This document shows positions 7,619 to 15,640 of a stretch of DNA of 19,440 nt, in pieces (the stretch's first letter is position 1; each line of letters opens with the position of its first letter). Location: contig JANWID010000310.1 in NCBI GenBank assembly GCA_025450095.1, forward strand, positions 1-19,440. Reading direction: 5' to 3'. A model generated the notes under the pieces. That model worked only from the letters and a program-made list of their open reading frames with translations, did not search any database and was not told where the DNA came from. The stretch is from Bacteroidia bacterium (GTDB lineage Bacteria; Bacteroidota; Bacteroidia; AKYH767-A; OLB10). A program made the translations under genes and the position numbers.

Positions 7619-7626
7619 TATCTTTG
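7619..7626 (+). promoter_or_regulatory. Promoter -7 element (TATCTTTG) of mnmA
   Basis: An exact match to TAnnTTTG, followed by C as at the SRP RNA and thrS promoters. A CTG sits 17 bases upstream at the -33 position. Predicted transcription start is near 7631, giving a leader of about 19 nt before the TTG start codon. Confidence 0.65.
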
Positions 7627-7649
7627 CCGTTGTTTTCAATGTATTAGCG

Positions 7650-8738
7650 TTGAGTAAGCACGGAAAAATATTGGTTGCAATGAGTGGGGGTATCGACAGT
7701 TCGGTAGCTTCCATGATGCTTCATGAAGAAGGTTATGAGGTTGTGGGAATCACCATGAAAACATGGGATTATGCTTCCTCCGGAAGTTCCAAAAAAGAAA
7801 CCGGCTGCTGTAGTCTCGATTCTATAAATGATGCACGTTCCATTGCAGTGGAAAAAGGATTTCATCACTACATACTGGATATTCGCAATGAGTTTGGAGA
7901 TGCTGTAATCGACAATTTTGTTGACGAGTATTTATCAGGCCGTACTCCGAATCCATGCGTACTATGTAATACACATATTAAATGGGAAGCTCTTTATAAG
8001 CGTGCCAATATGCTGGATTGCGAATACATTGCTACTGGCCATTATGCACAGGTCCGCCATGAAAATAACCGTTATGTGATCTCAAAAGGCGTCGATGAAA
8101 ATAAGGATCAAAGCTACGTTTTGTGGGGTTTGTCACAAGAGCTGCTGGCACGTACTAAGTTCCCCGTAGGTGGTTTCAGGAAAACTGAAATACGGAAAAT
8201 GGCAGCAGACTGGGGTTTTCATGAGCTTGCCAATAAGAGTGAAAGCTATGAAATCTGCTTTGTACCAGACAATGATTACAGGGCATTTTTAAAACATCGT
8301 GTTCCCGGACTTACAGAAAAAGTTGAAGGAGGTGATTTTGTTTCATCGGATGGGAAGATTCTTGGGAAACACAAAGGCTACCCGTTTTATACAATCGGCC
8401 AACGGAAAGGTCTTGAAGTAGCATTCGGACAACCAATGTATGTAACTAAAATTGTCCCTGAAACGAATACTGTAGTTTTGGGAGGATTTGAAGACCTGGA
8501 GAAAAGAGAAATGTGGGTACGCAATGTGAACCTGGTAAAATCTTCAACCATTCCCGGAACGATGGAAGTAACTGCAAAAATCAGGTATAAAGACCAGGGC
8601 ACACCTGCATCAATATCGATGCATGATAACCTGGTACGGGTGCTTTTTCACCGTAACGTTACCGCAGTTGCACCGGGACAGAGTGCAGTATTTTATGATG
8701 ATAATGACCTTATCGGTGGTGGGTTTATTTTAAAATAA
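7650..8738 (+). CDS. mnmA: tRNA-specific 2-thiouridylase MnmA
   Basis: MnmA activates U34 of Lys, Glu and Gln tRNAs with ATP and inserts sulfur to give 2-thiouridine. The 362-residue protein has the PP-loop SGGIDSS at residues 12-18, the catalytic Cys103 in TPNPCVLCN, the second catalytic cysteine Cys203 in SYEICFV, TGHYAQ for tRNA contact, and the central FYTIGQRKGL block. The C-terminal beta-barrel ends with APGQSAVFYDDNDLIGGGFI, so the gene is intact. The start is TTG at 7650: no in-frame ATG or GTG precedes the PP-loop, and the nearby ATG at 7639 runs into TAG after one codon. The downstream lipoprotein gene begins eight bases after the stop, so these are likely co-transcribed. Confidence 0.96.
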   Translation: MSKHGKILVAMSGGIDSSVASMMLHEEGYEVVGITMKTWDYASSGSSKKETGCCSLDSINDARSIAVEKGFHHYILDIRNEFGDAVIDNFVDEYLSGRTPNPCVLCNTHIKWEALYKRANMLDCEYIATGHYAQVRHENNRYVISKGVDENKDQSYVLWGLSQELLARTKFPVGGFRKTEIRKMAADWGFHELANKSESYEICFVPDNDYRAFLKHRVPGLTEKVEGGDFVSSDGKILGKHKGYPFYTIGQRKGLEVAFGQPMYVTKIVPETNTVVLGGFEDLEKREMWVRNVNLVKSSTIPGTMEVTAKIRYKDQGTPASISMHDNLVRVLFHRNVTAVAPGQSAVFYDDNDLIGGGFILK

Positions 8739-8746
8739 TAAACAAT

Positions 8747-9442
8747 ATGAGAAAAACGCTCTGGTTGCTTACTGTTCTTGTCATATTGGGAGTTGTATCA
8801 TGCAATGATGAAGCATCGGATGACTCCGGACCATCCGGGTTGATCTATTCTTATTTCCCGGTTAATGTAGGACATGAATTAATTTACGATGTGGTTCATA
8901 TTACCAAATCATCATTCGACGGTAGCCATGATACTGCTATTTATCAACTGAAAGAAGTTATCGAATCACAATATATCGACGGCGAAGGCAGGACTACACA
9001 ACGGCTGGAACGTTATTCCCGGAATACTTCCGGCGATCCCTGGGTGATCAAGGATGTCTGGACATCCAATCTTACACCTGCCAGGGTTGAGAAAAAGGAA
9101 GAAAATAATACATACATTAAATTGGTATTTCCCATTAACGGTAATGTTGAATGGAATGGGAATATTCTTAATAACATGGATGCGCAGATGTATGAATACT
9201 ATGATCTTCACGAGCCATTGGATGTAGGAGGAATTTCATTTGATTCCACATTGTCTGTGCTGGAAGCTGAAGATAATTTCTATGATGAAAATAAGTATGA
9301 ATCGGAAACCTATGCACCTGGAGTTGGCCTGATATACAGGGAAAAAAACTTTATCAAGTGGTATAAGGCAGGACAAGCACAATTCGATACTATTATCTCA
9401 CAGGATCTGTATAAAGAAACCATTGTATCATGGTCAAATTAA
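8747..9442 (+). CDS. Lipoprotein of unknown function
   Basis: Not recognised beyond the signal. The 231-residue protein opens with a lipoprotein signal peptide (MRKTLWLLTVLVILGVVSC, Cys19). Acidic residues follow the cysteine (NDEASDD), resembling the acidic stretch after Cys that marks surface-exposed lipoproteins in some Bacteroidota. The mature part is polar, rich in Asp, Glu, Tyr and Trp, and looks beta-rich. It has phrases such as YFPVNVGHELIYDV near the start and YAPGVGLIYREKNF near the end, as in many periplasmic or surface lipoproteins of this phylum that measure about 220-240 residues. It follows mnmA by eight bases and precedes a secreted protease by five, so it may be produced with that protease. 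Confidence 0.85.
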   Translation: MRKTLWLLTVLVILGVVSCNDEASDDSGPSGLIYSYFPVNVGHELIYDVVHITKSSFDGSHDTAIYQLKEVIESQYIDGEGRTTQRLERYSRNTSGDPWVIKDVWTSNLTPARVEKKEENNTYIKLVFPINGNVEWNGNILNNMDAQMYEYYDLHEPLDVGGISFDSTLSVLEAEDNFYDENKYESETYAPGVGLIYREKNFIKWYKAGQAQFDTIISQDLYKETIVSWSN

Positions 9443-9447
9443 TAAGC

Positions 9448-11115
9448 ATGAAGAAACTAATACTCTTTACCGTAATTATTGTATCGGCATGGTCAGAAGC
9501 GTTTACGCAGGGACGTTACGTTGTTTTCCTGACAGATAAAAACAATTCGCCCTATTCCCTTTCCAACCCTTCTGTTTACCTCTCCCAAAGAGCCATCAAC
9601 AGGCGGAATGCACAGGGCTTAACGGTTACCGCACAGGATTTTCCTGTTAACCCGTCGTATGTTACCGGTATTGCCAATACCGGTGCGCAGGTATTGAACA
9701 CATCTCGTTGGTTTAATTCTGTTACTGTTGATGTAAGCAATAGCAATATTTTAAATTCAATTCAGGCATTATCCTATGTTTCACAGACTGAGAATGTAGG
9801 ACGCGTCATGCCTGTTGGAGTATCTGGTCGGAATAAATTTGAAACAGAAAATATCAGGCATCCTCAAAACAACATTGCTTCCGGTAATCGCACAACAATG
9901 TTTAATTACGGGCCATCATTCAACCAGGTCAACATGTTGAAAGGTGATTTGATGCATAACAATGGATACGTCGGAACCGGTATGATCATCGCTGTGCTTG
10001 ATGCAGGATTTGCAAATGCGAACAACATGCCTGTCTTCGATTCGCTTTTTATTAATAACCAGATCCTGGCTACCTGGGATTTCGTGGATAATGAATCGGA
10101 CGTTTACGACGACGACACTCATGGAACAATGGTATTTTCTCTTATGGGTGGAAACTCACCGGGTGAAATTATTGGTACCGCACCAGGTGCTTCATATTTG
10201 CTGCTCCGGTCTGAAAATGCTCCTGCCGAAGCAATTATTGAAGAATACAATTGGGCCTCTGCTGCAGAATATGCAGATAGTGCAGGCGCTGATATTATCA
10301 ATTCCTCACTCGGATACACTTTATTTGATGACCCTTCACAGGATCACACATATAATGATCTCGATGGCAATACTACTCCTATTTCCATTGCTGCAGATAT
10401 AGCAGCCTCAAAAGGAATGGTGGTATGTAACAGCGCCGGCAATGAAGGAAATGGTTCCTGGTTCCACATTAGTGCTCCTGCAGATGCCGACAGCATCCTG
10501 GCTGTAGGAGGTGTGGATTCATTCGCTACGTATGTTCAGTTCAGTGGTAAAGGACCATCAGCAGATGGTGATGTTAAACCCAATGTCGCTGCCCAGGGCT
10601 CTCAAACATATGTTGCTGATCCGTGGACCGGAACTGGTGTGTTTCCTGGTAACGGAACCTCATTTGCTTCACCGCTTATGGCAGGAATGGTTGCTACACT
10701 TTGGCAATGTCATCCCAATGCTACCAATATGCAAATCATAAATGCCATTCAGCAAAGTGCTACTCAGTTTAATAATCCTGATTCACTTTTAGGATATGGG
10801 ATTCCTGATTTTCCTGCAGCATGCCTGATTCTTGCAGGAATCGATCCCGGAGCGGCAGACAACGGAGATAACCTGATCATAAATGGAAACCCATTTACCG
10901 AAAAACCTGAAGTTTCTTTTTATTCCAATAACGGCCAGGAAGTCAGAATCCGGGTAACCGATATTCTGGGTAAGATGATTTACACTTCTAAACAACGTGT
11001 TGCCGGCTTGACGATAACACCACTGGATATGCCTGTTTTTGTTTCCAAAGGAATTTATATTCTCGAAGTAGAAACTGATGCAAAAGTTTTTTCTGAGAAA
11101 ATAGTAAGGCAATAA
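9448..11115 (+). CDS. Secreted S8 family (subtilisin-like) serine protease with probable T9SS sorting domain
   Basis: About 555 residues. A signal peptide (MKKLILFTVIIVSAWSEAFTQ) comes first, then a pro-region of roughly 140 residues containing LSQRAINRRNAQGL, typical of Bacteroidota subtilases. The catalytic triad is complete: Asp185 (VLDAGF), His225 (THGTMV) and Ser405 (GTSFASP), with oxyanion Asn332 (SAGNEG). The last 75 or so residues (PEVSFYSNNGQEVRIRVTDILGKMIY ... GIYILEVETDAKVFSEKIVRQ) look like a type A C-terminal signal for the type IX secretion system. The protein is therefore predicted to be exported across the outer membrane; substrates are unknown. The ATG at 9448 is preferred over the ATG at 9430, which adds six residues ahead of the signal peptide and overlaps the preceding gene. 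Confidence 0.92.
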   Translation: MKKLILFTVIIVSAWSEAFTQGRYVVFLTDKNNSPYSLSNPSVYLSQRAINRRNAQGLTVTAQDFPVNPSYVTGIANTGAQVLNTSRWFNSVTVDVSNSNILNSIQALSYVSQTENVGRVMPVGVSGRNKFETENIRHPQNNIASGNRTTMFNYGPSFNQVNMLKGDLMHNNGYVGTGMIIAVLDAGFANANNMPVFDSLFINNQILATWDFVDNESDVYDDDTHGTMVFSLMGGNSPGEIIGTAPGASYLLLRSENAPAEAIIEEYNWASAAEYADSAGADIINSSLGYTLFDDPSQDHTYNDLDGNTTPISIAADIAASKGMVVCNSAGNEGNGSWFHISAPADADSILAVGGVDSFATYVQFSGKGPSADGDVKPNVAAQGSQTYVADPWTGTGVFPGNGTSFASPLMAGMVATLWQCHPNATNMQIINAIQQSATQFNNPDSLLGYGIPDFPAACLILAGIDPGAADNGDNLIINGNPFTEKPEVSFYSNNGQEVRIRVTDILGKMIYTSKQRVAGLTITPLDMPVFVSKGIYILEVETDAKVFSEKIVRQ

Positions 11116-11127
11116 AGTAATACAGAA

Positions 11128-11157
11128 AAAATCCGGTTTAATAATTAGCCGGATTTT
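11128..11157. terminator. Bidirectional intrinsic terminator between S8 protease and ppk2
   Basis: AAAATCCGG at 11128-11136 pairs with CCGGATTTT at 11149-11157. A-rich and T-rich flanks make it a terminator in both directions. It sits between two convergent stops (11115 and 11180), so it can end both transcripts. Confidence 0.8.
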
Positions 11158-11179
11158 GTAGAGACATTAACAAGGTTTC

Positions 11180-12037
11180 TCAATAAATCTCTTTTATATA
11201 TCTTTTCGGGTGATCCGATTCCTGGTAGTCATCTTTTTTCTGGCGTTTAGGAAGCTTTATTTTTTCCTGCTTCATTTCCTTATATGGAATATGGTTCAGC
11301 ACGTGAGAAATAATATTAAGACGGGCTCTTTTCTTATCATTTGAAACTGCCACATACCAGGGTGCAAAATCCAGATCCGTTATGGAAAACATATCATCAC
11401 GTGCTCTTGAATATTCGTACCATTTACCGTATGATTTCAGATCCATAGGAGATAATTTCCAGATTTTCCTGCCATCTTCAATTCTTGATTCCAGGCGTCG
11501 CGTTTGCTCTTCCATGCCTACCTCAAGCCAATACTTAAGAAGGATGATTCCCGATTCCACAATAGCTTTTTCTACAAGCGGCACTCCTGATAGAAATTTT
11601 TTCGATTGTTCTTCGGTACAAAATCCCATCACCCGCTCTACTCCTGCTCTGTTATACCAGCTTCGGTCAAATATCACAATCTCACCAGCTGCCGGCAAAT
11701 GTGGTATATAACGTTGCATGTATAGTTGTGATTTTTCCCGATCTGTTGGCGCAGGTAATGCAACTACCCTGAATACCCTTGGGCTAACTCGTTCTGTTAA
11801 CGTTTTAATGGTACCACCTTTCCCTGCACCATCGCGACCTTCAAATACAATACAAACTTTCAGTCCGGCATGCTTTACCCACTCCTGCAATTTTACAAGT
11901 TCAACATGGAGCTTTTCGACTTCTTTTTCATATTCTTTCCTGCCCATTTTCTCCTTCTTTTCATCAACAACTATAGCGTGTCCGTTTTTACCCGGATCAA
12001 CTGCCGATGTTTTCTTTTTACCTGATTTTGTTTTCAT
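11180..12037 (-). CDS. ppk2: Polyphosphate kinase 2 family protein
   Basis: PPK2 enzymes move phosphate between polyphosphate and nucleotides, most often making ATP or GTP from the diphosphate. The 285-residue, single-domain length fits the class I group. Walker A is GRDGAGKG at residues 67-74, the Walker B region is VIFDRSWYNRAGVE at 121-134, and the lid block RLESRIEDGRKIWKLSPMD follows at 181-199. The first 35 residues are lysine-rich and polar and precede the core. The C-terminal tail PKRYIKEIY is characteristic of one PPK2 branch. Nucleotide preference (ADP, GDP or AMP) cannot be read reliably. It lies 50 bases downstream of the SulP transporter gene on the same strand and is likely co-transcribed with it. 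Confidence 0.93.
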   Translation of the reverse strand: MKTKSGKKKTSAVDPGKNGHAIVVDEKKEKMGRKEYEKEVEKLHVELVKLQEWVKHAGLKVCIVFEGRDGAGKGGTIKTLTERVSPRVFRVVALPAPTDREKSQLYMQRYIPHLPAAGEIVIFDRSWYNRAGVERVMGFCTEEQSKKFLSGVPLVEKAIVESGIILLKYWLEVGMEEQTRRLESRIEDGRKIWKLSPMDLKSYGKWYEYSRARDDMFSITDLDFAPWYVAVSNDKKRARLNIISHVLNHIPYKEMKQEKIKLPKRQKKDDYQESDHPKRYIKEIY

Positions 12038-12087
12038 AATGAGAAATTTTATTGAAATTCTTTTTAAGATTATTTATTCCCCGTTTC

Positions 12088-13767
12088 TTAAACTACAGAT
12101 GGAGTTTCACTCTGTTTATTATTCCCGGCAAGGAATTTTGAAACTGCCAGGTCGAGACCCAAAAACATACGTTTTTCTGTTAGTGCCTCACCCAGTGGGG
12201 ATCTTTGAATTATCCGGAACACCTTCGGGTTTAAATCCACCAACCACAATTCCAAACCGTTTTGTCGTAATCTTTCCTCAGCATCCGCAAGCATTTTTAA
12301 TGCAGTATATTCCATATCAGGAATCCCGCTCATTTCAATGACAACCACAGAAGGGTTATATTTATCTATCAGTGACCTTATTTTTTCACCTACCCGCGAA
12401 GCGTTAGCAAAATAAATTCTTCCTTCGGGTCTTACAATCAACAGACCCGGGAAATCCTCGTCGCCCGGGTGTTCTGAAGAAAGCGGACGGTAAACACTGG
12501 TACCTTTTTTTCTCCGAAGCACCCACAATGGTGGATTTGCAGTTTGTTGTGCGAGAGATACCATGGAAAGCAGAATAGCAACCAGGATTCCGTTTAAGGT
12601 GCCTAACAAAATTACACCTGCAACAGCTGTGAGCGACCATATGAATTCTGTTTTACGGATTCTCAGGATAGCTTTGAAATCTTCCGGTTTAAATAATCCG
12701 GCAGAATATACTATTACAACTGCAGCCAGTGTAGCTTGTGGCATCATACCAAATAACCCGGCCAGGAAAAGCATGGTCAGCAATGCCATTGTTGCAGTCA
12801 TCAGGCTGGCCATGGGAGTGCGTGCTCCTGTTAACCGGTTCATTGCAGTTTGAGAAGTTCCTCCACCCGCCGACATGGAACCAAGAAAAGCTGGTAGTGC
12901 ATTGGCAAGTCCTGTAGAGATCAGCTCACGGTTGGGTACAATGGCAGGTTCACCGGATTTATAAAATGCCCGTCCGGCAGCTATTGTTTCCGTAAAGCTC
13001 ATCAAAGCGATGCCAAGGGCTCCCGGCCACAATTCCTCAGCGAGAGAAAAATCGGGCATTGTCAACTTCGGTAATCCTTTTGGAATGAATCCTACCAGTT
13101 CCAGGCCCAGAGCATTTGGATCAATCAAAAATGCTCCCATTACACCTATTACAATTACAACAAGCGGAGCCGGAATTTTAGGAATATACTTTTCAATGAC
13201 AATCAATAATACAATCATGATTACGCCTGTGATCAATGTAGGTCCATTGGTTTCCGGCAGATGATTTACTATTGAAATGAGATTATGGATAAAACCGGAT
13301 TTTTCAAAATGAATTCCAAGTAGTTTGGGAAGCTGGTCGATTATTATAACAATTGCAATTCCGGCTTTAAAGCCAACCAGTACGGGTTCAGAAATAAAAC
13401 TTGCAACAAATCCCAGCCTGAGCAAAGCAGCTAAAATCAATATCACACCCACCAGCAACGTAAGCATGGCAGCGGCTGAGAGCAGTGCACCAGGTTCGCC
13501 GGATGGAACTACTAAATTCAACTGGGTTGCCGTAAGTATCGCAATGGTTGTGGATGTGCTTACGCTCAAAACCCGTGAAGTACCAGTGAAAGCATAAACG
13601 ATCATCGGTAAAAGCACCGTATATAATCCAACCTGTACGGGAAGTCCGGCAATAGTGGCATAAGCCATAGCCTTTGGAATCACGATGGCGGACGTAATAA
13701 GTCCCGCCATAATATCAGGCCTAAGGAAGGCTGAAGAATAGTTCTTAAACCAGCTTTCTTTTTTCAT
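12088..13767 (-). CDS. SulP family anion transporter with STAS domain
   Basis: A 559-residue inner-membrane transporter. About ten or more hydrophobic segments span residues 20-410, with the SulP signature near the first ones (GLPVQVGLYTVLLPMIVYAFTGTSR at 41-65). The conserved block GSMSAGGGTSQTAMNRLTGARTPMA is at about 296-320. A cytoplasmic STAS domain covers about 440-545 (GLLIVRPEGRIYFANA, VVVIEMSGIPDMEYTALKML). SulP proteins move sulfate, bicarbonate or other anions; the substrate here is unknown. The gene is followed by ppk2 and preceded by a 316-base gap that contains the upstream gene's terminator. No -7 element was found ahead of it. The STAS phospho-site position carries Met485/Glu486 rather than the usual Ser/Thr, so anti-sigma-type regulation should not be assumed. 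Confidence 0.92.
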   Translation of the reverse strand: MKKESWFKNYSSAFLRPDIMAGLITSAIVIPKAMAYATIAGLPVQVGLYTVLLPMIVYAFTGTSRVLSVSTSTTIAILTATQLNLVVPSGEPGALLSAAAMLTLLVGVILILAALLRLGFVASFISEPVLVGFKAGIAIVIIIDQLPKLLGIHFEKSGFIHNLISIVNHLPETNGPTLITGVIMIVLLIVIEKYIPKIPAPLVVIVIGVMGAFLIDPNALGLELVGFIPKGLPKLTMPDFSLAEELWPGALGIALMSFTETIAAGRAFYKSGEPAIVPNRELISTGLANALPAFLGSMSAGGGTSQTAMNRLTGARTPMASLMTATMALLTMLFLAGLFGMMPQATLAAVVIVYSAGLFKPEDFKAILRIRKTEFIWSLTAVAGVILLGTLNGILVAILLSMVSLAQQTANPPLWVLRRKKGTSVYRPLSSEHPGDEDFPGLLIVRPEGRIYFANASRVGEKIRSLIDKYNPSVVVIEMSGIPDMEYTALKMLADAEERLRQNGLELWLVDLNPKVFRIIQRSPLGEALTEKRMFLGLDLAVSKFLAGNNKQSETPSVV

Positions 13768-14083
13768 AAATAGAACATCAGGTCATCAAAAACGCCGGAA
13801 CCCGAATGGAAAATACCGGTAACCAGATCCCGATACCGTTATATTCTAATAGTAAAGCTAAAAAAAAATCCCGGCTTATGTGCCGGGAATAAAACTCGGG
13901 GAAATTATTGATTATCGGCGCTTATCTGTTGACAAAGTATTAAACAATATGAATAGTTTAAAGTACTGTATTATTTCCGGCTTGTATCATGCCTGGAAAC
14001 CGGAATTTATTTTTTGTGGATTTATTGCGGGAAAAATACTTTCAAATCCAAAATCGTAATATTGAAATAAAGTAGTGATGATG
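13768..14083. other. Intergenic region between sulP and the DUF6056 gene
   Basis: No gene is visible in these 316 bases. The part up to about 13859 should hold the sulP promoter and leader, although no TAnnTTTG match is seen. The terminator at 13860-13888 follows. The remaining 195 bases are the 3' untranslated part of the DUF6056 transcript. They contain a weak plus-strand hairpin (TTCCGG at 13975-13980 with CCGGAA at 14000-14005, followed by T-rich sequence) of unclear meaning. Confidence 0.5.
13860..13888 (-). terminator. Intrinsic terminator of the DUF6056 transcript
   Basis: Read on the minus strand, TCCCGGC (13888-13882) pairs perfectly with GCCGGGA (13875-13869) across a 6-nt loop, followed by nine T residues. 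This is a strong rho-independent signal. It lies about 195 bases beyond the DUF6056 stop and upstream of sulP, insulating the two. Confidence 0.85.
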
Positions 14084-15424
14084 CTAGTATCTTTTTAAAC
14101 TGAAAGATAATTCCAGGTACTCTTTCATAAACCGGTTGTTAAAATGCGATTCACTGGTATCCAGTTCCGCGCTGTGTAGCCATCCTGCTTTTGGTAAAGG
14201 ATCAAGAAAAAGTAATTCTATTCTCCCACTTTTCTTTTGAATATGTATTTGAGCTATTCGTTCATCAAAGGCTGAACTGTAATAATAAGCCTGAACAATT
14301 GCAGGCAGGCCGGTTGCCGTTATATAAAATAATGAGATTATAACGTATACCCTAAGTGCAATAAGGTTGCTAAATTTATTTTTCATTATTTTTCCGCCAT
14401 ACATTGCAATGAAAACAGAAAAGACAACAGTATAAATTGATACCTGTGTCCACGCTCTTTCCGGTCCCATTTCCGACATGATAAAGGAAACCGGTAACAA
14501 CGATATCATAACAAGCAATACAAAAACAACAGTTATAACCTTCATCATTCGGGAAGTCAACCAGGGGATTTCCCGGCTTAATGCGATGACGAACCATGGG
14601 AATGAAAATATTAATGCAGGAAGGATCTTAACTGGTAAATAGATTCCAAACATTTTGATCATTGCTTTAACCCACACCCAGGCTTTGAATGAAAAAGTTG
14701 TCTGCGGAAGAAAGGAAGATCTTACCACATGTCCTTCTCCCAAAAAGCTGATTGCAAAACCCAGCATCAATCCGCTCAGGAAAATGATTATTTTTTTATC
14801 GAAAGGAATGTACCAAACACGCCAACGGTTCTTCCTGATCAACATGGAGAGAATTATAATACTAGTAACCATACAGGTTAAAACGAGCGGTTCATATGCA
14901 CCCGCCATAAAAATGCTGATTGCTGCAAGTCGCAGATAACTGCCTGTTGAATTTCCAGGTTGGGTGATTTCTCCAATTGCAAACAGCAGGGCGATTGTAC
15001 CCAACAGGTACATAGTTGATGTATTTATCCAGAAAAAAACATCGGGAATACTGAAACAGGAATAGAAAAATGCAATTGAAATATAGCCTGCCAAAATCAT
15101 GTTCTGTTTTCTCTGATCTCCATTTAAGTTATTAATAACACGCAGTACAGCATACCAGAGTAATAACAGGCAAAGCAGATGATACCACCATAAAGTACCG
15201 GTCTTAAGAGAAAGCAACAGTACTCCATTTAAAACAGCGATAGCACTCCACCGGGTATTCCAATGTTCATGGAACCATTTTACAGAACCCAGCCATCCGA
15301 AATCACGAAGCTTATTTAAAAATTCAAAATCATCGGATGCGAACCGGTTGCATACAGCTACAATTGAAAAGCAAACCAGGAATGCCAGTAAGGGAATTAC
15401 TAATATTCGTAACTGTTTTTCCAT
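14084..15424 (-). CDS. Multi-pass membrane protein, DUF6056/GT-C-like
   Basis: A 446-residue inner-membrane protein with roughly ten hydrophobic segments and a short soluble C-terminal tail. After the first membrane helix (residues 6-24) comes NRFASDDFEFLNK, then WFHEHWNTRWSA. A paired-acid SDD loop right after helix 1 and a W-N-T-R-W motif before helix 2 are typical of DUF6056-type and GtrII-like families, which are thought to be GT-C fold lipid-linked glycosyltransferases. Assignment to DUF6056 is from memory of the motif, without a profile search. The sugar and acceptor are unknown. It is a single-gene unit: a MITE-like element lies 22 bases upstream and a strong terminator about 195 bases downstream. 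Confidence 0.75.
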   Translation of the reverse strand: MEKQLRILVIPLLAFLVCFSIVAVCNRFASDDFEFLNKLRDFGWLGSVKWFHEHWNTRWSAIAVLNGVLLLSLKTGTLWWYHLLCLLLLWYAVLRVINNLNGDQRKQNMILAGYISIAFFYSCFSIPDVFFWINTSTMYLLGTIALLFAIGEITQPGNSTGSYLRLAAISIFMAGAYEPLVLTCMVTSIIILSMLIRKNRWRVWYIPFDKKIIIFLSGLMLGFAISFLGEGHVVRSSFLPQTTFSFKAWVWVKAMIKMFGIYLPVKILPALIFSFPWFVIALSREIPWLTSRMMKVITVVFVLLVMISLLPVSFIMSEMGPERAWTQVSIYTVVFSVFIAMYGGKIMKNKFSNLIALRVYVIISLFYITATGLPAIVQAYYYSSAFDERIAQIHIQKKSGRIELLFLDPLPKAGWLHSAELDTSESHFNNRFMKEYLELSFSLKRY

Positions 15425-15446
15425 AGCGATAAATGTAAATTAAAAA

Positions 15447-15566
15447 TACAGGAAACCTCTACAAATCTACTTATCCTGCGTTATGCAAATTTTTTAAATC
15501 CTCATTTACCTCTAGTAAACTCCGGTTCGCATGCCTTGTCTAAGCAATTTTTAGAGGTTTCCTACA
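15447..15566. mobile_element. MITE-like element with terminal inverted repeats and TACA direct flanks
   Basis: GGAAACCTCTAcAAAT at 15451-15466 is repeated in inverted form at 15547-15562 (ATTT, one mismatch, TAGAGGTTTCC), giving 15 of 16 paired positions. The 80-base middle has no reading frame of note. Both ends are flanked by TACA (15447-15450 and 15563-15566), as a 4-bp target duplication would be. The total of 112 bases without flanks fits a non-autonomous miniature element. The autonomous parent is not in the window. A transcription-related hairpin is the alternative explanation. Confidence 0.5.
15462..15469 (-). promoter_or_regulatory. Candidate -7 element (TAGATTTG) for the DUF6056 gene, inside the MITE-like element
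   Basis: On the minus strand TAGATTTG matches TAnnTTTG, with TTTG 16 bases further upstream (15489-15486), one short of the usual 17-23 spacing. Predicted start near 15457 gives a leader of about 33 nt before the ATG at 15424. Confidence 0.4.
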
Positions 15567-15589
15567 GTATCAACACCCGATAACAGGGT

Positions 15590-15620
15590 AAAAAAAAACC
15601 ACCCTTATTGAGAGTGGTTT
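15590..15620 (-). terminator. Intrinsic terminator of the thrS-infC-rpmI-rplT operon
   Basis: On the minus strand AAACCAC (15620-15614) pairs with GTGGTTT (15602-15596), followed directly by a T-tract (nine T in all at 15598-15590). It starts about 20 bases after the rplT stop. Confidence 0.85.
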
Positions 15621-15640
15621 GTAATTGACGGGGGCACTTT

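Noticed and set aside
9430..9447. Upstream ATG (9430) as start of the S8 protease
   Set aside because: It adds six residues ahead of a typical signal peptide and overlaps the previous gene; the ATG at 9448 starts directly at MKKL.
9664..9684. 21-base perfect palindrome (10-bp arms) in the S8 protease gene
   Set aside because: It encodes the repeated TG..TG residues of an ordinary coding stretch; no reason to assign a function.
11718..12341. 207-codon plus-strand open frame across ppk2 and the sulP 3' end
   Set aside because: Antisense to two well-recognised genes, low-complexity Ser/Phe-rich translation; a frame shadow.
13973..14007. Plus-strand hairpin with T-rich tail as a terminator
   Set aside because: Only six solid base pairs with a 19-nt loop, and no plus-strand gene ends nearby.
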